From Hepsetus odoe (taxonomy: Eukaryota; Chordata; Actinopteri; Characiformes; Hepsetidae), in the NCBI GenBank assembly GCA_017165825.1, contig CM029384.1, positions 8,065,602-8,129,601 of the forward strand: a DNA stretch of 64,000 nt. The letters run 5' to 3'. The translations under genes were made by a program, and so were the position numbers. This document shows, piece by piece, positions 20,391 to 33,420 of the stretch. The number at the start of each line of letters is the position of its first letter. Position 1 is the first letter of the stretch. The notes under the pieces were generated by a model that saw only the letters and a program-made list of their open reading frames with translations, was not told the DNA's origin and ran no database searches.

Positions 20391-20639
20391 TGAGGTTTTT
20401 TTTATTCTTCCTACTTCAACAGATGAAAAGTGAGATGGTAAAATTGTGTGATAATGTGTAATAATGCTGCACAGTAATAGTTGGTTAATTGGGCACGTAT
20501 TTTCCCGAGAATGTTCAAGCTCACATTTCCTTTGTAAAACATTCAGGTTTCAGCGTTTTAACATTTTGGATATTAGTTACGTATTAAAATGAATCCTCTA
20601 AACTCACTTGCCTAATAGTTGTGCACACAGTGTATAAAT

Positions 20640-21808
20640 GCACTAAAGCAGATCAATGGTATTTGGGAACACTACTGTTATCGATGTTCATATGAGTTTG
20701 AATTGGGCCAGTCAGTTGGAAAGTGACAGGAGAGAAGAGAGACCTCCTCCTGAGAAATGCTGGTCTTTATTCAGACTGTAACACAGTACACTTGGAGAGG
20801 AGACCAAATGCCAACATTGAAATAATAACAGCCATACAAACAGTACAGCTTCACATTGAAGAATCTGCAGAATCTTTTTTTTCCCCCTTCCACCACACAA
20901 ATACAGCTTCACTCATGACGATCAGTCTTGAACTCAGAGTTCACAAAATGCACAACAAATAAACACGCAAAAAAAAAATCCACAATGCAGTAAGGCTTTT
21001 GTATAGACTGGATTTGATCCACCGGAAGTGCATCGTTCATCAGTGTTACACATCTGCACCTCAGACTTTGATGATTAAGTGCCATTAATCTACCACAGCG
21101 CTTCTGTGGTAGGGCTTTTCATTACAATGAACAGCTTGCTCACAGCAAAAAAATTAAATAAAACAATGAATAAGTGCTCTGAAGACCGACAAGCTTGACA
21201 TAAAAACAAGCACAGAAGGAGCAATACTTAGTGGGGAGGACCACAGACTGGCAGGCAAAAACAAGGCAACAAAAACCCGCCCCATAAAATGACATTGTAG
21301 ACTAAATAAATAGTGTAATTTACACTGTAGTAATTTACTAGGAGGCAGCAAAAATGACAAAGTCTGTATCCAAAAAGCATAATTTGGCCTGAAGCTGTAA
21401 CAGCGATTATCAGAAAGCATTACTCAGCAGGAAACAGTAGAAACAGGCAAGTGAGAAGTAGCATTATTCTGACTGATGAAGAGTAAAGTCACGGTAACAT
21501 TATTGTGCAGATTCAGAAGCACAGCATTCAAACTGTATGACCATTATGCACAAGATCCACCACACATACACGCATTCACACTTACACACACTCAAATTTT
21601 CATCTGGACATGCTATGGCATATTTATGCAAGTCACAAGTACATTTAACCCCCAGTATTTAACTGCACATGACGATGACGCGCGTACACACACACACACA
21701 CACACTGTTTTAAGGTCTTTTGTACCTAAAATGATGGAAACAGAAACTCATTGTAAGGATCATGTCCAGCAGAGATGGTGATGAGTTTGTGTATGAGCTG
21801 ATTATACT
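20640..21808 (-). other. atxn7l3: Probable 3'UTR of atxn7l3
   Basis: This is noncoding on both strands. A TTTATT at 20764-20769 reads AATAAA on the minus strand and would give a 3'UTR of about 1.05 kb. A (CA)n tract lies at 21686-21704. Confidence 0.5.
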
Positions 21809-23946
21809 TCAGTTCAGGTCATCATAAATACTTGGAGCAGGTGGAGCTGGTGGTCTTGGTCTTTTCTTACGATTTGATAGTGCAAGTGCATTCTGGGAGC
21901 TGCTGCTGGTTCCACTCAGTCCACTCCCACTACTTCCTCCTCCTCCACTTGTTCTCTCCCTCTCTCGATCACCTCCTTTTTCCCTCTCTCCACCCCCTGT
22001 GCTACTCACAAGCAATGAGCTGGGCTTCTTCTTTTTCTTAGGTCTCTTAGAGTCTGAGTTGTTGGTACCTGAGAGAGAGAGAGAAGCAGTTTTCATTTAT
22101 ATGATCATTTTCATGTTTATCTTTACATTTACAGCAAGCAAATCAACATTCATAAGTGTGTTGCTTGCTGGATGTTTAGGTGCTTTCAGTTTGGACACCA
22201 AACTGTTCGGCTTGGTTTAACAAGAGAGAACATGCAGTTAAAATGAAGAAGAGAAATCAAAGCAAAGGAGTGACCCCCCCCCGAAAAAAAAAGAAAGACA
22301 CGAGCAGTTAAATACAAACCATGCTAAAGATGACAAAAAACACTGGCAAATTTCAACTCATTATGTAACAAATCTAAGGCAAAATATTACAGAATGGCTT
22401 GTTGGGTACATGTGGAGTAGCAACCATAAACAGACTAAATGTAACAATTGCTATATCATTTTTTAAAAATAAATACAGAAGTGAAAAAAGTTAAAACAAA
22501 ACTCCTAGGAGTAAACCATAGTAAAAGTAAAATTTCAAACTGAACTTTTGGCTAATTCTTAAACATCATTCCATTCATTGGAAGTAGATACTGGATATTA
22601 TATTAGATAAGTAGATCTTAGTAGTCTATGGTAAACCACATACTCGACAGTCATAACTGAAGATTCAACAACAATGTTCTGACCACTACAGGTGTAGGCA
22701 CAATGTGCTGTTAAGAGCTTTCCCGACCTCTGCTGTGGACCTTAGAGGTTGACTTCAAACAAACACAGTTTAAGAATCATTAACAAGTATTGAAGAAACT
22801 TTTTTTTTTTTGGATAAAATATTGATAAGCTGGGTATTGTAGTGAGAGAACACCAATATGTAAACAGAACAGGAACAAAAAGCCATTAGTTTATTGGCCT
22901 GATGAAGCAAGTCTATTGTAAAATAAATGTAATCATTAACTTTAGGCCAGAAGCAGGACAGAAAGTGAAGTCTCCACCACAACCAGGCTTTATGCCGCCA
23001 ATGACCTCTGACTGGTCAAAATACAGAAACAAAAGATGGAAAGAGGTCTTTTTTTTTTTTTCCCCAGTCAGCAGTTTAGGTGGGCTGTGTGTTCATTTCC
23101 ATAGTTTTCATCTTCTGCACATTGGCTGCCCAATTTGTGCCTTAGTGATTCACGCTGGTGTTTGTAGTAATAATATTATATCAATACACAGTCTCCTCGA
23201 TGAACATCATTAGAAAGAGCATTCGTCCGCTGGTCTGTTGTTGTGGCATCCAGTCTGTCCATAATGTGCTTTGATTTTACTGTGATGTTCTTGCAAAGCA
23301 CAGATTTGCCTGCAAAATCTTGCCTAAGTCTTGTCAGAGACGATGCAGGCTAGATTTGGTCTGTTGAGCTGGTTACAACATATTGCATCAAACTTTTTCT
23401 TTTTTTTGGGGGGGGGGAATTGTTGTCTCTGGCTCCAGCTCCACAAATATACAAAGGGTGTTTAATTCTATAATTCTAGTTTATTTTACAGCCAACAGCC
23501 TTACATGTTTTATATCAGTATTTAAAATAATTATTTTGCAGTTTTTAAGGTAATACCACATTAGATATGACATTTTTAAAAATGTGACCTTTAAAAACTG
23601 TATATGGATTTGTACCAATTTTGCCCACAACTGACACAGAACTATGTTTACATGGGGAAGCGGTGGCCTAGTGGTTAGGGAGTTGGCCCCAGGATTGGAA
23701 CCAGTAGGTTGCCCTAAGGTACCCTTGAGCAAGGTTCACCCTGCCGGGGACCAATGAACCATCACAAGATATTTTAGTGTTTTTGACTGTGGGGACTAGC
23801 TCATGGATGCAATCAGGTGAGGGTCCCCGCCCAGACATAAAAACAAACACACAGATAATCGTAAAGTGATTGTACAAGGAATTACTGACCCTCATGCTTC
23901 ACCTTTGAGTATCAAAACAAGCCCAAGTGAATAAAGTGTTGGCTCG

Positions 23947-23995
<49 letters not shown>

Positions 23996-25454
23996 ACACA
24001 CACACTGGATACGAGCGTCTGCTAAAAGCTAAAAGTAAACTTCTGTACATTATGGAATCATCCTGGAAAAGGGCCTTCCCAAAACCATTCCCACAACATT
24101 GGAAGCATAGGCACAATGCAGTTTTCAAATGATCTTTTAATTTATTGAATGACAAAAGCTCACCAACACCTATTTCACCTATTTAAAAAAAGTAATAGCC
24201 TCTGAAAACTTGGTTTTGCCAATGTTAACACTCACACATTTCTGGTAAATGGAGATCACTCTTGGATTCGCTGTCGAGAAATTTTGGCCAACTCTTCTAT
24301 ACATTTTTTTTTTTAAATCAACCAAACTGGAGGGTTTTAAAACAAATGAATTGCCAGGTCCTGACACATCATCTCAATGGGGTTCAGATCAGAGCTTAAA
24401 CAAAGCCATTAAAAATCTCCATTTTTATTTTAGAGACATTAAAGGTGGATTTTCTCACTTTTATGCTTCAAATCTATGCCTGTGGGCATATACTCTTACC
24501 ATGGAAAGCTCTATTACCTTTAGGCCAGATGCTCAGTGGCTCATCCTTCCAAGGAATGTTCTCCCAAAGGTTTTGGGTATTTGGGGTTAGTTGTTGAATG
24601 ACCTTTTATTTTCTTCTTGCTTTGCAGGGGTTTTCATGACATGCTCTCATTAAAACCAGTTTTGCTTAGCATCTTTTAAATGGCAGAATCATAAGCACTT
24701 ACACTCACTTAGCTGAAGAGACCTGGAGCTCCTAAGATGTTCTTCTAGGTTTCATCTGTGACTATTTTCTTTTCAGGTCTTGTTGAATTTCTTTTGATAT
24801 CCAGGGATAGTTTATGCCTAATATATACTACAAAAAGGTACCTCTGTAGTGAAATGGTTGTTTTTATTAATCGGTGTAATGGCCGACGGATGTGTACAGC
24901 TAATCCAGATGGCCCAGAGGAGAGCTTTCTAACGTGACTGGTTGATTCCTCCATCACTTCATAACATAACTACATAATTGTTTTTCTAGCTCCTGATCCA
25001 AGTCCTATTAAATGGGAAACCATACCCAAAAATGTATGGACTTAGATATCATGGGGGGGAACCCCAAATACTTAATGGACAGATTTCTGTTTGATGTGTC
25101 ATGATTTTAACTAAAATGAAACATGAAACTGAAAGAAGTATGATTTCAGCAGTTGCAAAGAATAGAATGTGCGCTTATGAAAAACCTACTGGCTTTCGAG
25201 GAGGCAGAATCTGAGGGGGAGATGTCTGAAGACCCATCCCACTGGAGGCGGGACATGATCAGCGGACCGTCAGGGGTGTCATAACCATCGTTTTCCAACG
25301 CTGACTCCGGGTCTGGTAGTGCTGATCTGTCAATTAACAGTTTAAGGTTACTATAAACTACATGCCACACATGGTCTGTATCTTATTGCCAGTGATGGAT
25401 CACTACTATGCATCAAAAAACAGAAGTCTATTTAGGAGTAGTGGATTTACCACA

Positions 25455-25511
<57 letters not shown>

Positions 25512-28500
25512 TATAATATATAAAGCTAGGACTAATTCTAAAGCCTCTTAACCCAAAAAGGGAGAGACACTTGTAACAAAACTTGTGTGGAGGCCTGTTT
25601 GCAATGGTTTGAGCTGGTTTTAATTATTAAACACATTTCTTAGCTTTCACAATCATACGTTTATGTTGCACTTAACAAAATAAAAGTGTGTTTTCATAAA
25701 TTGGATCAAGACAAATGCATATAAATGAACAAAGCAGGAAACGTATTTATTGAGACACCTCTAAACTCGTGTTGTAAAAAAATAAGCATGTGTGAACTTG
25801 AGCTGTGTCTGCGGTCAGTTAAGAACTTCTAAAAATCAACAGCTAGGAGGCAAGACCAAGACCTAATCAACCAAAATCAAAATTTGGCCAGTTTGGGCTT
25901 GTCCTTTCATAGTTGCCTAAAAAATGTAAAAAAATAAAATAAAATAACCCAGGAAAAGACCATTTGTTAAATACCATTATTAATACAGCAATTAGTCCGT
26001 TATTCCGTTATAAAGCAGAACCATGACAGGCTTATCTGGTGATCTTACTACTGTGGTGCTCTTTAAAAATGCTGTGACAAATATGGGACAAATCATTAAA
26101 TAATATATAAAGATGTGGCTTTAGTAAAATAATTTTAAATGCTTGCTTTAGAAATAATAAATCTTGCTTTAGATAAATAAATGAAAGCAATGTGAAAACA
26201 CTACGTATTTTTCTCCAACATCCTTATCACTCATCCTTTTCATTCGTCATATGCTGTTACATATTCTCTAGATTTTTGTGTACTTGCTTTTCACTACTCC
26301 CTCTGATCTTGGAGTTGTTAAAGCTTGTGTGTCAATAAAAAAAAAAAAACATTTAAAACTCAAATGTATACAAATTAAATAATTATGAATATTCAAATTC
26401 CCAAAGTAACTTCTAATCCTTCTTCTGTAGCACCCCATTCATTACTCTAAGCAGACTACAGGCTACACAACAACTCAGCAAGCACTGTGCCAGTCACCTA
26501 CAAAAATAATACTGAATGCGGCCCCTTTTAGCCCTACACAGTTTACATCTTGGATCAATGGGAAAAATAAATGGGAATTAAAGGAGTAAATGGTGCAAAA
26601 ATAAAGGCAAGACAATTCAGAAAATAGGACCTCACTTCTCACCTCAGAACTTGTACTTGGAAAAGTCTATGACACACAGGTATAGTTGTGATCATTTACA
26701 CGGACACTAAAATTAAAGTGTATAATTCCAGTAATACTTCTTAAAGAGCCCATGTTTTCTGTATTTTCTTCTTTTTCTTTATTTTCCAAAGTCCAGTTAT
26801 AATGCTGGTGTATTTTATGGGGTTTTCCTAGAAACTGTTCCATTATTGCACCTTGGCCAAAAGCATATTTGGACTGAAAGTCTGTTTGGACACTAGGGAT
26901 GGCTGCAATGGTCCGATGATATTTTTATTCCATTATACAAGAACAGCCCCAGTCGTCATTTTCACTACATTTTATACACCATTATGTCTGCTATAGAACT
27001 TCTGCTGTAAAAACACTCAACATTTCAGACTGACTGGGCTGTAAAGTGTGAAATTAGTATTTCTGTCATCGGAACCATGAAGTTGGCCACCTTTCTGAAT
27101 GAACGAACTGTAATTACCATGCTTACATGGTTATCAAATGATCCTTAAATTTGTTTTCCAGCATATGGCCTCTTTAACTTGTTTAAGTCATGAAGTATCA
27201 CGAGAATTATATATCTTACATATCTAAAATTATTCACAAGATTGTTGTATGCTCAAAAGCTGCAATTATATTTGTAGATTTAAGAGATTCTTACAAATAA
27301 AAAGGCAGAGGTAGAGAAAGTTTTCTGAATTGTGATTGGGACACGTTTGCAAGAAAAAGCATTTTCAGCAAGAAGGGCTTTTAGGCGTGGGAGGTAGGGT
27401 TTAGGGTGAAACTCACGCGGACGGCCCCAGGAGGAACACCCTGACCGCCCTCCTCTGCTCGTCCGTGTGCTGGGGACACCGCTGGGACCTGCCAGGACAC
27501 AACGTGGCATTATGCACTGCATCAGAAACACTGTTGGGCCAGAGACTAAACAGACTTTGCCAGCGGCCAAGAGGCATTAGAAGCAGGCTCGGTGGTTAGC
27601 AATTAGCGGTTAGAATGGGCCAGAACGTTTCTGGCAGATGTCTAAAAAGTCTCCCGGCCCGAAAAACAAGCAGTGCTTTAAAACAACCTCCAATTGTCCA
27701 GTTGAATAAATCACATTTTAATCCAATCAGAAGTGAGTTGTTATTTTTGGAGAATTAAAAATATTTAATATAAGACAACGGCCAAACAGACTGAAATGAC
27801 TAAAAAAAAATAAAATTGGCCCTTGAACTACTAAAAGTGTAAAAAAATAGAAAGAAAGAATTGAGAGTCATATTGAGTTGCCACTTGTGTTCCACAAAAT
27901 CAGTCCCAACAGGACACGATCATTTCCATTTACTCAAATGAAAAAGATCATGCCTTTACATGACATGCGCAATCGAACTTTGATCTCACACAGACATACA
28001 ATCACACACGTACAAACATTCTCAGAGAAAGAGGAGCTTTTATAGGACTACAAATGCCACATAGCTGCGCAGAGAAGCAACCAATTAAGCTGCGATACGG
28101 AATTAAACATAGGCTATTTAATCACATGCCTTTAAAAGATCAGAACGGATCTCTCTGAGATCACTGAGTGACAAAGTAGAGAAGAAAACTAATATGTGAC
28201 TCATGTAGTTTATTTTTCAGTCCTAAAGTCTCAAGTTACTGCAAATATATTTAAGTAACTTGTGTTAGTGTGAAGGATGGGGTTGTAAGGTGAGTTATTT
28301 TTCAGTCATGTCAAACATTGAGAAATTCTTTATTTATTTTTTTAAATAAAATATACATAACATAGTCTCACGATAAAAATTTATTCCGTTGACTCATTTT
28401 ATACCTCATAAATCTACACACAATACTCCACAAGGACAAAGCAGAAAGAAGCATGAAGTGTTTGTTTTTTTTCTGAAAAACTTGAAATATCCCAAACAGG

Positions 28501-31500
28501 TAAACTATCCCACGAGTATTCAAGACTCACAGTCAGTAATGTCTCTGCTCCGTGTCCGCTGCACCGTTTTGTTGTTTGTGTCTTTTGATTGGTTAGTTCT
28601 GTCCACACTTTGTATGTATGTTATATTTTCTCCTGTGTTACACCAAGGTCACCTTTTCAGTGAAGTTATTGTGTATTAGTGGTGCGTGAGATGCTTCTAC
28701 AACGTGGAAATGAAAAAAGTGAAAGTGACTATTCTCATCATTGTGAGTACACAGCACAACGCACAGTGAGCCACAACAAAATTACAAATCTGCACACAAA
28801 CGCGTGCAGCAGGGGGCAGCTAATTAAAGCTGCCTGGGAAGCAGTGATGGGGACGGTGCCTTGCTCAGGGTGACCTACTGGTAGGGGAATCAAACCCACG
28901 ATCTTCCAATCTGGAGGCAAATTCCCCTTACCACTAGGCCACCGCTGCCCCAACTTAACTGGAGACCACAAAACTTTGTGATTTTCACTCTGACCTACAT
29001 GAGTCAGTAATGAGTGAACTTTTACTTGCTCGTTTCCATTGAATTTACTTAATTAAAGGAGGACAGTCAAATTGCAAGAACCACTGACAAAACATGGACG
29101 AATCAATGCTCAAGTGCAAGTGTCATAACCAAGGGTCTCCGCTTATTCAAAAGAAGAGATATTTCAGGCTTATATTTTTTAGTAAATTAAGAAAACACTT
29201 TTTGTGTTCTGAAAAGATGCCACATTGCTGAGCAGAGAAGAGCTGCTGTTTTATCATTACAGCCAATATGGGCACCAGAAGAACTCCAATCAAGTTATAG
29301 ATGCATTTCAAGAAACACTGATAAGAAGGATGCAGCAGAGCTCAATTAAAAGTGCTGTAATGCTTTGAATATTTATGAAAATAATAAAAAAAAGAAAAGA
29401 AAAAAAAAAATCCAAAAACAGTTTTGCTTGGTGTATGTGGAGCATTGTGTGTAGCAATTAGACAAAAAGGAACTGGATCCATTTTAAGATGCGTCTAAAA
29501 CATGAAATGTGGAAAACTTGAAAGGACCTGTAATGTTTTGTATGATCTGTGTGTGTGGGGTTATAAACATGCGCCATTGGTTCTTTTACACTATGAGACT
29601 GCTTGTGCGTCAGCGTGTGTATGTTCGTGTTCATTTCACTTACCTTGTACACATTTTCTTGGTGTGCTCTGATACGACCCCACATTGCTGAGGAGAGAAG
29701 AACCACTTTTTACTATTATGGCCGTATTAAGGCAGCAGAACTTCAATTAAGATGTAGATGCAGCATGAGGAATGCAGCAGAGCTTAATGAAAAGTGTTAT
29801 AAATGTTTGAATACTTATGTAAAAGGGATATTTCAGATTTTTCTTTTAACCAAATGAACAAATGCTCACCGTAGTCAGAAGAGATCGTAGCTCCTCTGGC
29901 CCCAGAGCTTCGTAGCTGATCCCAGAACTGTAGTTGTACTATAGAGGAAAGGACAGAATGCATCAATAAATGGCTCCAATGATGGGAAACAAACAACACA
30001 TTAAAGAGGCAGAAGATTCAACAAAAGCAGGGGATCAGCTTTACAGACCATCTCACAAAAATACTCAAACAGATTCAATACAGGATGAACAGATACCTTG
30101 TAAAGATCTGGATTCACACTACCACTGAGCTCTCCTGCAAAAATAAATAAATAAATAAAACAGAAAAAAAATATTCTCCCACAAAGCACCAGTTCCAAAG
30201 GAATTACAACGTTCAGGTGTTAAACCATGTGGTCCAAGAGTAAATAAAATATATTAACTTTCAGTTAAGTTACTTTTGGAATAACTGTGTTGATTTAATC
30301 TTTTTTATTTATGTGGAGATTATACATTTTAGTCAAGTACGCTTCAACACTGTTTCCATTTGCATAATCTACATAAACAAAAATGCAAACAAACTAAAGG
30401 ACACTCACCATTTTTATGCTTCAGTGATTTGGATCTTCTAGGAGAATTCGGATTCTACATAAGAAGTTAAGAGTTGCATATAATGTTTTAACATGATTTA
30501 AAAGCTCATTAGTGTAATCAACTTGCAATATTCTTGAAACCATACATACACACAATTGTTTGAACATGTGCGGCATTACAACTGTATATGAATTTCCTCA
30601 CAAAACATTTTCCACAATGAGTACAGGTATAATGAGTATGTCTTTAAATTTTAATATGAAATCAGCTGAACATTGCAGAATAATTCAGTACCTTGTCTGC
30701 CTTCCTTTTCTTGGCTGACAGGAACAAAGACAGACAAGTGTATTAAAAACAGAAAAGTGTTTAAAACAGAAAAGTGGAAAAAAAAAAAGGGCCAAAAAAA
30801 GATGGCTTACATTTCTTTTCTGAACCATATGACCAGTCATTGTCATTGATGTCATCATTGTCCTCTTGGTCACTTTCTGACTTGCTTGTGTTGTTGCTGC
30901 TGGCTATTCTGCAGAGAAACCCCTGGCTGGTTACACAGATCTAAGCTACATACATAAGGTTACATAAGGTTCAATGGAAAACTACTGGCATGAGGGCAGC
31001 AGGAAAACTATTTTTGCTTTACATCATGTTGACTCAAAACTATTATTTCCTACATTTTTCAGATCAAGAACAACATCCTTTTGTTTATTTGAAGCCGAAG
31101 TGGCTTTAGGGTCTCATTAAGCATTCGTGCAATTGTGTTAATAAGTAACAAAGTACCTCCAAATAGATACAGTTTAAATATTTTCCAAGCTCAAAGTGTC
31201 TGTGCCATTATATTTCTCATTGTGTGAATCTGAATGATGGCAGGTGTATCAAAACTTTGTTCCTAATGCTGGAGCTGTGCATGTTTTTTGTTTTTTTTGG
31301 GTAAAACAATAACAAAATCTAATAAAAGATCTGAAAATAAAGCAGTGTAGCTGCATGTGAGCAAACCTGCGGTTAGCGATGCGGCTGCTGTTGCGGCCCA
31401 TTCCCAGACACTTCTCCAGGTGAGGGGCAAAACGTGAGGCTGCTATACTCCGGTTGCAATTGGGACACACACACTCCTTATTTTTCCACTGGTTGTACAC

Positions 31501-32330
31501 CTGCCCAAATATGTCCACCCCTGGCTGGTCCACGATTTCTATTAAAAAAAAAAAAAAAAAAAAAGAAAGTACAGGTGTGATTCTGAATAGCAGTGAAAGT
31601 CACCACACCAAAAAAGGTCCTCCAGTCTTCCTTATTAGGAATGCTTCTACAGAAAACCATCTGAAAGCAGATTTTTTTTTCCTGAATTAAGCTGATCTTG
31701 TCCAAGGTTGAAAATCTGTTGTTTTTTATAATCATTTTATGAAAGGCTCTATGTAGCCCCCAAAACAGCTGTGTTGTTTCAAAGCAGAACCCTTTTTGCT
31801 GGGAATAAGGCAGAAAGCCAAACAGAGTTTCACGAGTTAATAAAACACTCCGGAAAAGAGATAAAACGTTTTAAAGTAAATACAAAATGATAAGAAAAGC
31901 ATGAAGCATCCATTAAAAAGCATAAAAAAAACTTTTTTTTTTTAATCTTAAAACATAAACAGAGCCTCCGAAGTAAGACCGTCCCAGATTTGAACAACCA
32001 ATCGGAGTACGACTCCTTGACTCACCGAAATCCTTCATACTTTCTTGGTCCGTCTCATCCAGGAAAAAGTATCCCTGCTTGACTGCTCGGTGCACCTCAA
32101 AGCACAGCCCTAAACAGGCATCCTCCACCAAGTCTGAGTAGATGTCATGAGCCAGGGCCTAAGACAAAATAACGTGAGACACAGGCTGTGTTGTGGTGCG
32201 CCGATGGTCCTCGTCCGTCGTTGTGGTCAGGTTCACACACTAAAGGGACAGTATATCAAAAAATGAACAAGCATGATACCTCTAGCTTGGTGTTATCCAG
32301 GCCTGACAGTGACATATCCTCCATTTTCAT
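21809..32330 (-). CDS. atxn7l3: ATXN7L3, ataxin-7-like 3 (SAGA deubiquitinase module subunit)
   Basis: Twelve coding exons in gene order: 32330-32280, 32158-32026, 31538-31367, 30908-30811, 30714-30692, 30454-30409, 30134-30097, 29938-29870, 29687-29644, 27488-27417, 25326-25190, 22068-21809. They sum to 380 aa with GT-AG introns and consistent phases. The start is MKMEDMSLSGLDN. Exon 3 encodes the Sgf11-type zinc finger CVCPNCNRSIAASRFAPHLEKCLGMGRNSS (C-C-H-C ligands). Exons 9-10 encode the SCA7-type segment QCGVVSEHTKKMCTR and CPQHTDEQRR. The C-terminus KKKRPRPPAPPAPSIYDDLN matches the family signature apart from conservative changes. Known role: links USP22/ENY2 to nucleosomal H2B deubiquitination in the nucleus. 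Several exons are tiny (23, 38, 44 and 46 nt). A Ser/Gly/Glu/Arg-rich low-complexity insertion in the last exon helps make it longer than the mammalian protein (about 350 aa). Confidence 0.97.
23655..23755 (+). mobile_element. SINE (family A) fragment in atxn7l3 intron
   Basis: The GGGGAAGCGGTGGCCTAGTG head and GTTAGGGAGTTGGCCCC block are followed by CAGTAGGTTGCCCTAAGGTA. It stops after GCAAGGTTCACC. Confidence 0.8.
23958..23993. repeat. (AT)n microsatellite
   Basis: A perfect AT run of about 34 bp lies in the last atxn7l3 intron. Confidence 0.95.
24160..24950. mobile_element. Degenerate DNA-transposon-like remnant, family uncertain
   Basis: Blocks such as CTCAATGGGGTTCAGATCAG (24372-24391) and TGTTCTTCTAGGTTTCATCT (24737-24756) resemble noncoding-strand sequence of decayed fish DNA transposons. 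No intact frame or terminal repeats were found, so the call is tentative. Confidence 0.3.
25459..25509. repeat. (CA)n microsatellite
   Basis: About 25 CA units lie in the atxn7l3 intron upstream of the 25190-25326 exon (gene orientation). Confidence 0.95.
28690..28955 (-). mobile_element. Near full-length SINE (family A), reverse orientation
   Basis: On the plus strand it runs from AAAGTGAAAGTGACTATT (tail) through CAGCAGGGGGCAGCTAATTA and GCCTTGCTCAGGGTGACCTA. It ends at CTTACCACTAGGCCACCGCT (box A reversed). It is inserted in the atxn7l3 intron. Confidence 0.88.
29188..29378 (-). pseudogene. Decayed tandem duplicate of the 44-nt atxn7l3 exon and its upstream intron flank
   Basis: In gene orientation, an acceptor-like CTCAG is followed from 29227 by sequence that reads QCGIFSEHKKC. 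This compares with the real exon product QCGVVSEHTKKMCTR at 29687-29644. The intron flank (29228-29376) also aligns block by block with 29688-29818, for example GAGAAGA and GATGCAGCAGAGCT. The copy has lost several nucleotides and the GT donor, so it looks unused. The offset between copies is about 460 bp. Confidence 0.7.
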
Positions 32331-32499
32331 TTGCAAAAGCTATTGTAGTGGGGTCATCATTGTTGACCTGGTACAGCAGGTGGGCAGCCACACTAACAGA
32401 AACACAGGAATGTGATTGGATGTGATATTCGATGTGATCGTCCATAATATGCTGACACTTGTGTTCATTTGGGCATTAAAACGAGGCAGGCCTGTGAGT

Positions 32500-33420
32500 C
32501 TGACTGACCTGCAGCAGCCTCTTCAGTTCCTCCTCAGAAAACCGGGCTGTTCTCACGGGCGAGGAGGAAACAACGGGAGAAAAAGCTATTCCACACACTT
32601 GTCCGAGCTGAGAAACACGGAAAAGGGAAAGAACAAGGAGGTCACCCCACAGCTTCACGTTCCTCCCGAATAATCTGTTTAAAACGGTCAAAGCTGGCAA
32701 TTAAATGAGCTAACGGCGAATACGTTTCATTTTTCCCCTCAAAAATGAAGCAGCGGTGATGTTATCGAGAGGAAAACGCGGAGAGAAGCCCCTTTTCCTT
32801 GGCCAACTTCGATTCTGCCGTTCCACCTTAAATGGGACTGCACTCGCGTACCGGCGCGCGAGCAGCCTCTAGAATGTAACGGCGCAATTTAAGGTGGAAC
32901 GGAACAATTAAAAAGCTGAATAGGAAGCTACTTCGGCTTCGTTGCTAACGGCGACCAACGTGTGAAGAAAGGCTGAAACGAAAGGAGTTCATTCTGAACG
33001 TGACCTGTATGTTGAGCTCATTTTAGCCGGTTGGCATTCACGGAGCTCATAAGTGTCCGAGCGTGGTTTCGGGTTACTTCCAGAATGTGTGCGCGGATAA
33101 ATAGATACAGAAATCACCTCGCCGTCATTTTGTTGCCCCTCGGAGTGTAACTGTATCCCTTCAGCTCAGCGGCCAGCGTCCTTCTCTCAAATTCACCGCC
33201 GACACCGCAAGGAGAGCCCAACAGGGATCATACAACAAAAAGGTGACCGCTACACCTCAGCGTCTGCGAAAGAAATCCGAAACGTGAAGTGGTCTAGCGT
33301 GTCTGGACAGAAATTGAAATTGTGGAGATTGGGGGAAAACAAAACGCGGCCATTTTGCCTCCCGCAAGGCGTCACTAGTCAACTACCGATCCGCGGCACA
33401 TCGATCGGGCGATGAGCGAC
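32500..33420 (-). promoter_or_regulatory. atxn7l3: CpG-rich promoter and 5' noncoding region of atxn7l3
   Basis: CpG density is high from about 32700 to 33420. CGCCATTTTG elements on the plus strand at about 33120-33130 and GGCCATTTTG near 33349 resemble YY1-type promoter sites. A probable untranslated exon ends at CTGCAG with a GT donor at about 32509. A minus-strand 74-codon frame here (32476-32700) is not supported as protein. Confidence 0.5.

Larger units (their letters stand above)
18621..20632 (+). mobile_element. Tc1/mariner-type DNA transposon with TIRs, hosting nested SINE and LINE insertions
   Basis: Terminal inverted repeats are visible. CTGTGTGCACAATTATTAGC near 18625 is matched by the reverse-oriented GCCTAATAGTTGTGCACACAG ending near 20630 (20-21 nt, one indel and two substitutions). 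TA dinucleotides flank the element at 18619-18620 and 20633-20634. Plus-strand transposase remnants are present. 18767-19030 carries GLSEGCSILGKITVCDRRTS and KFRKLTSKDLRRIKHEAT. 19080-19260 carries the DGWARGW region in broken frames. 19419-19655 ends with QQIKKLTDSMNGRIMTY. Frames are broken, so it is inactive. Confidence 0.88.

Noticed and set aside
24160..24950. Possible protein-coding remnant in the atxn7l3 intron (113-codon plus-strand frame)
   Set aside because: The residues match no exon of the host gene, and the nucleotide blocks look like a decayed transposon, so no gene is called.
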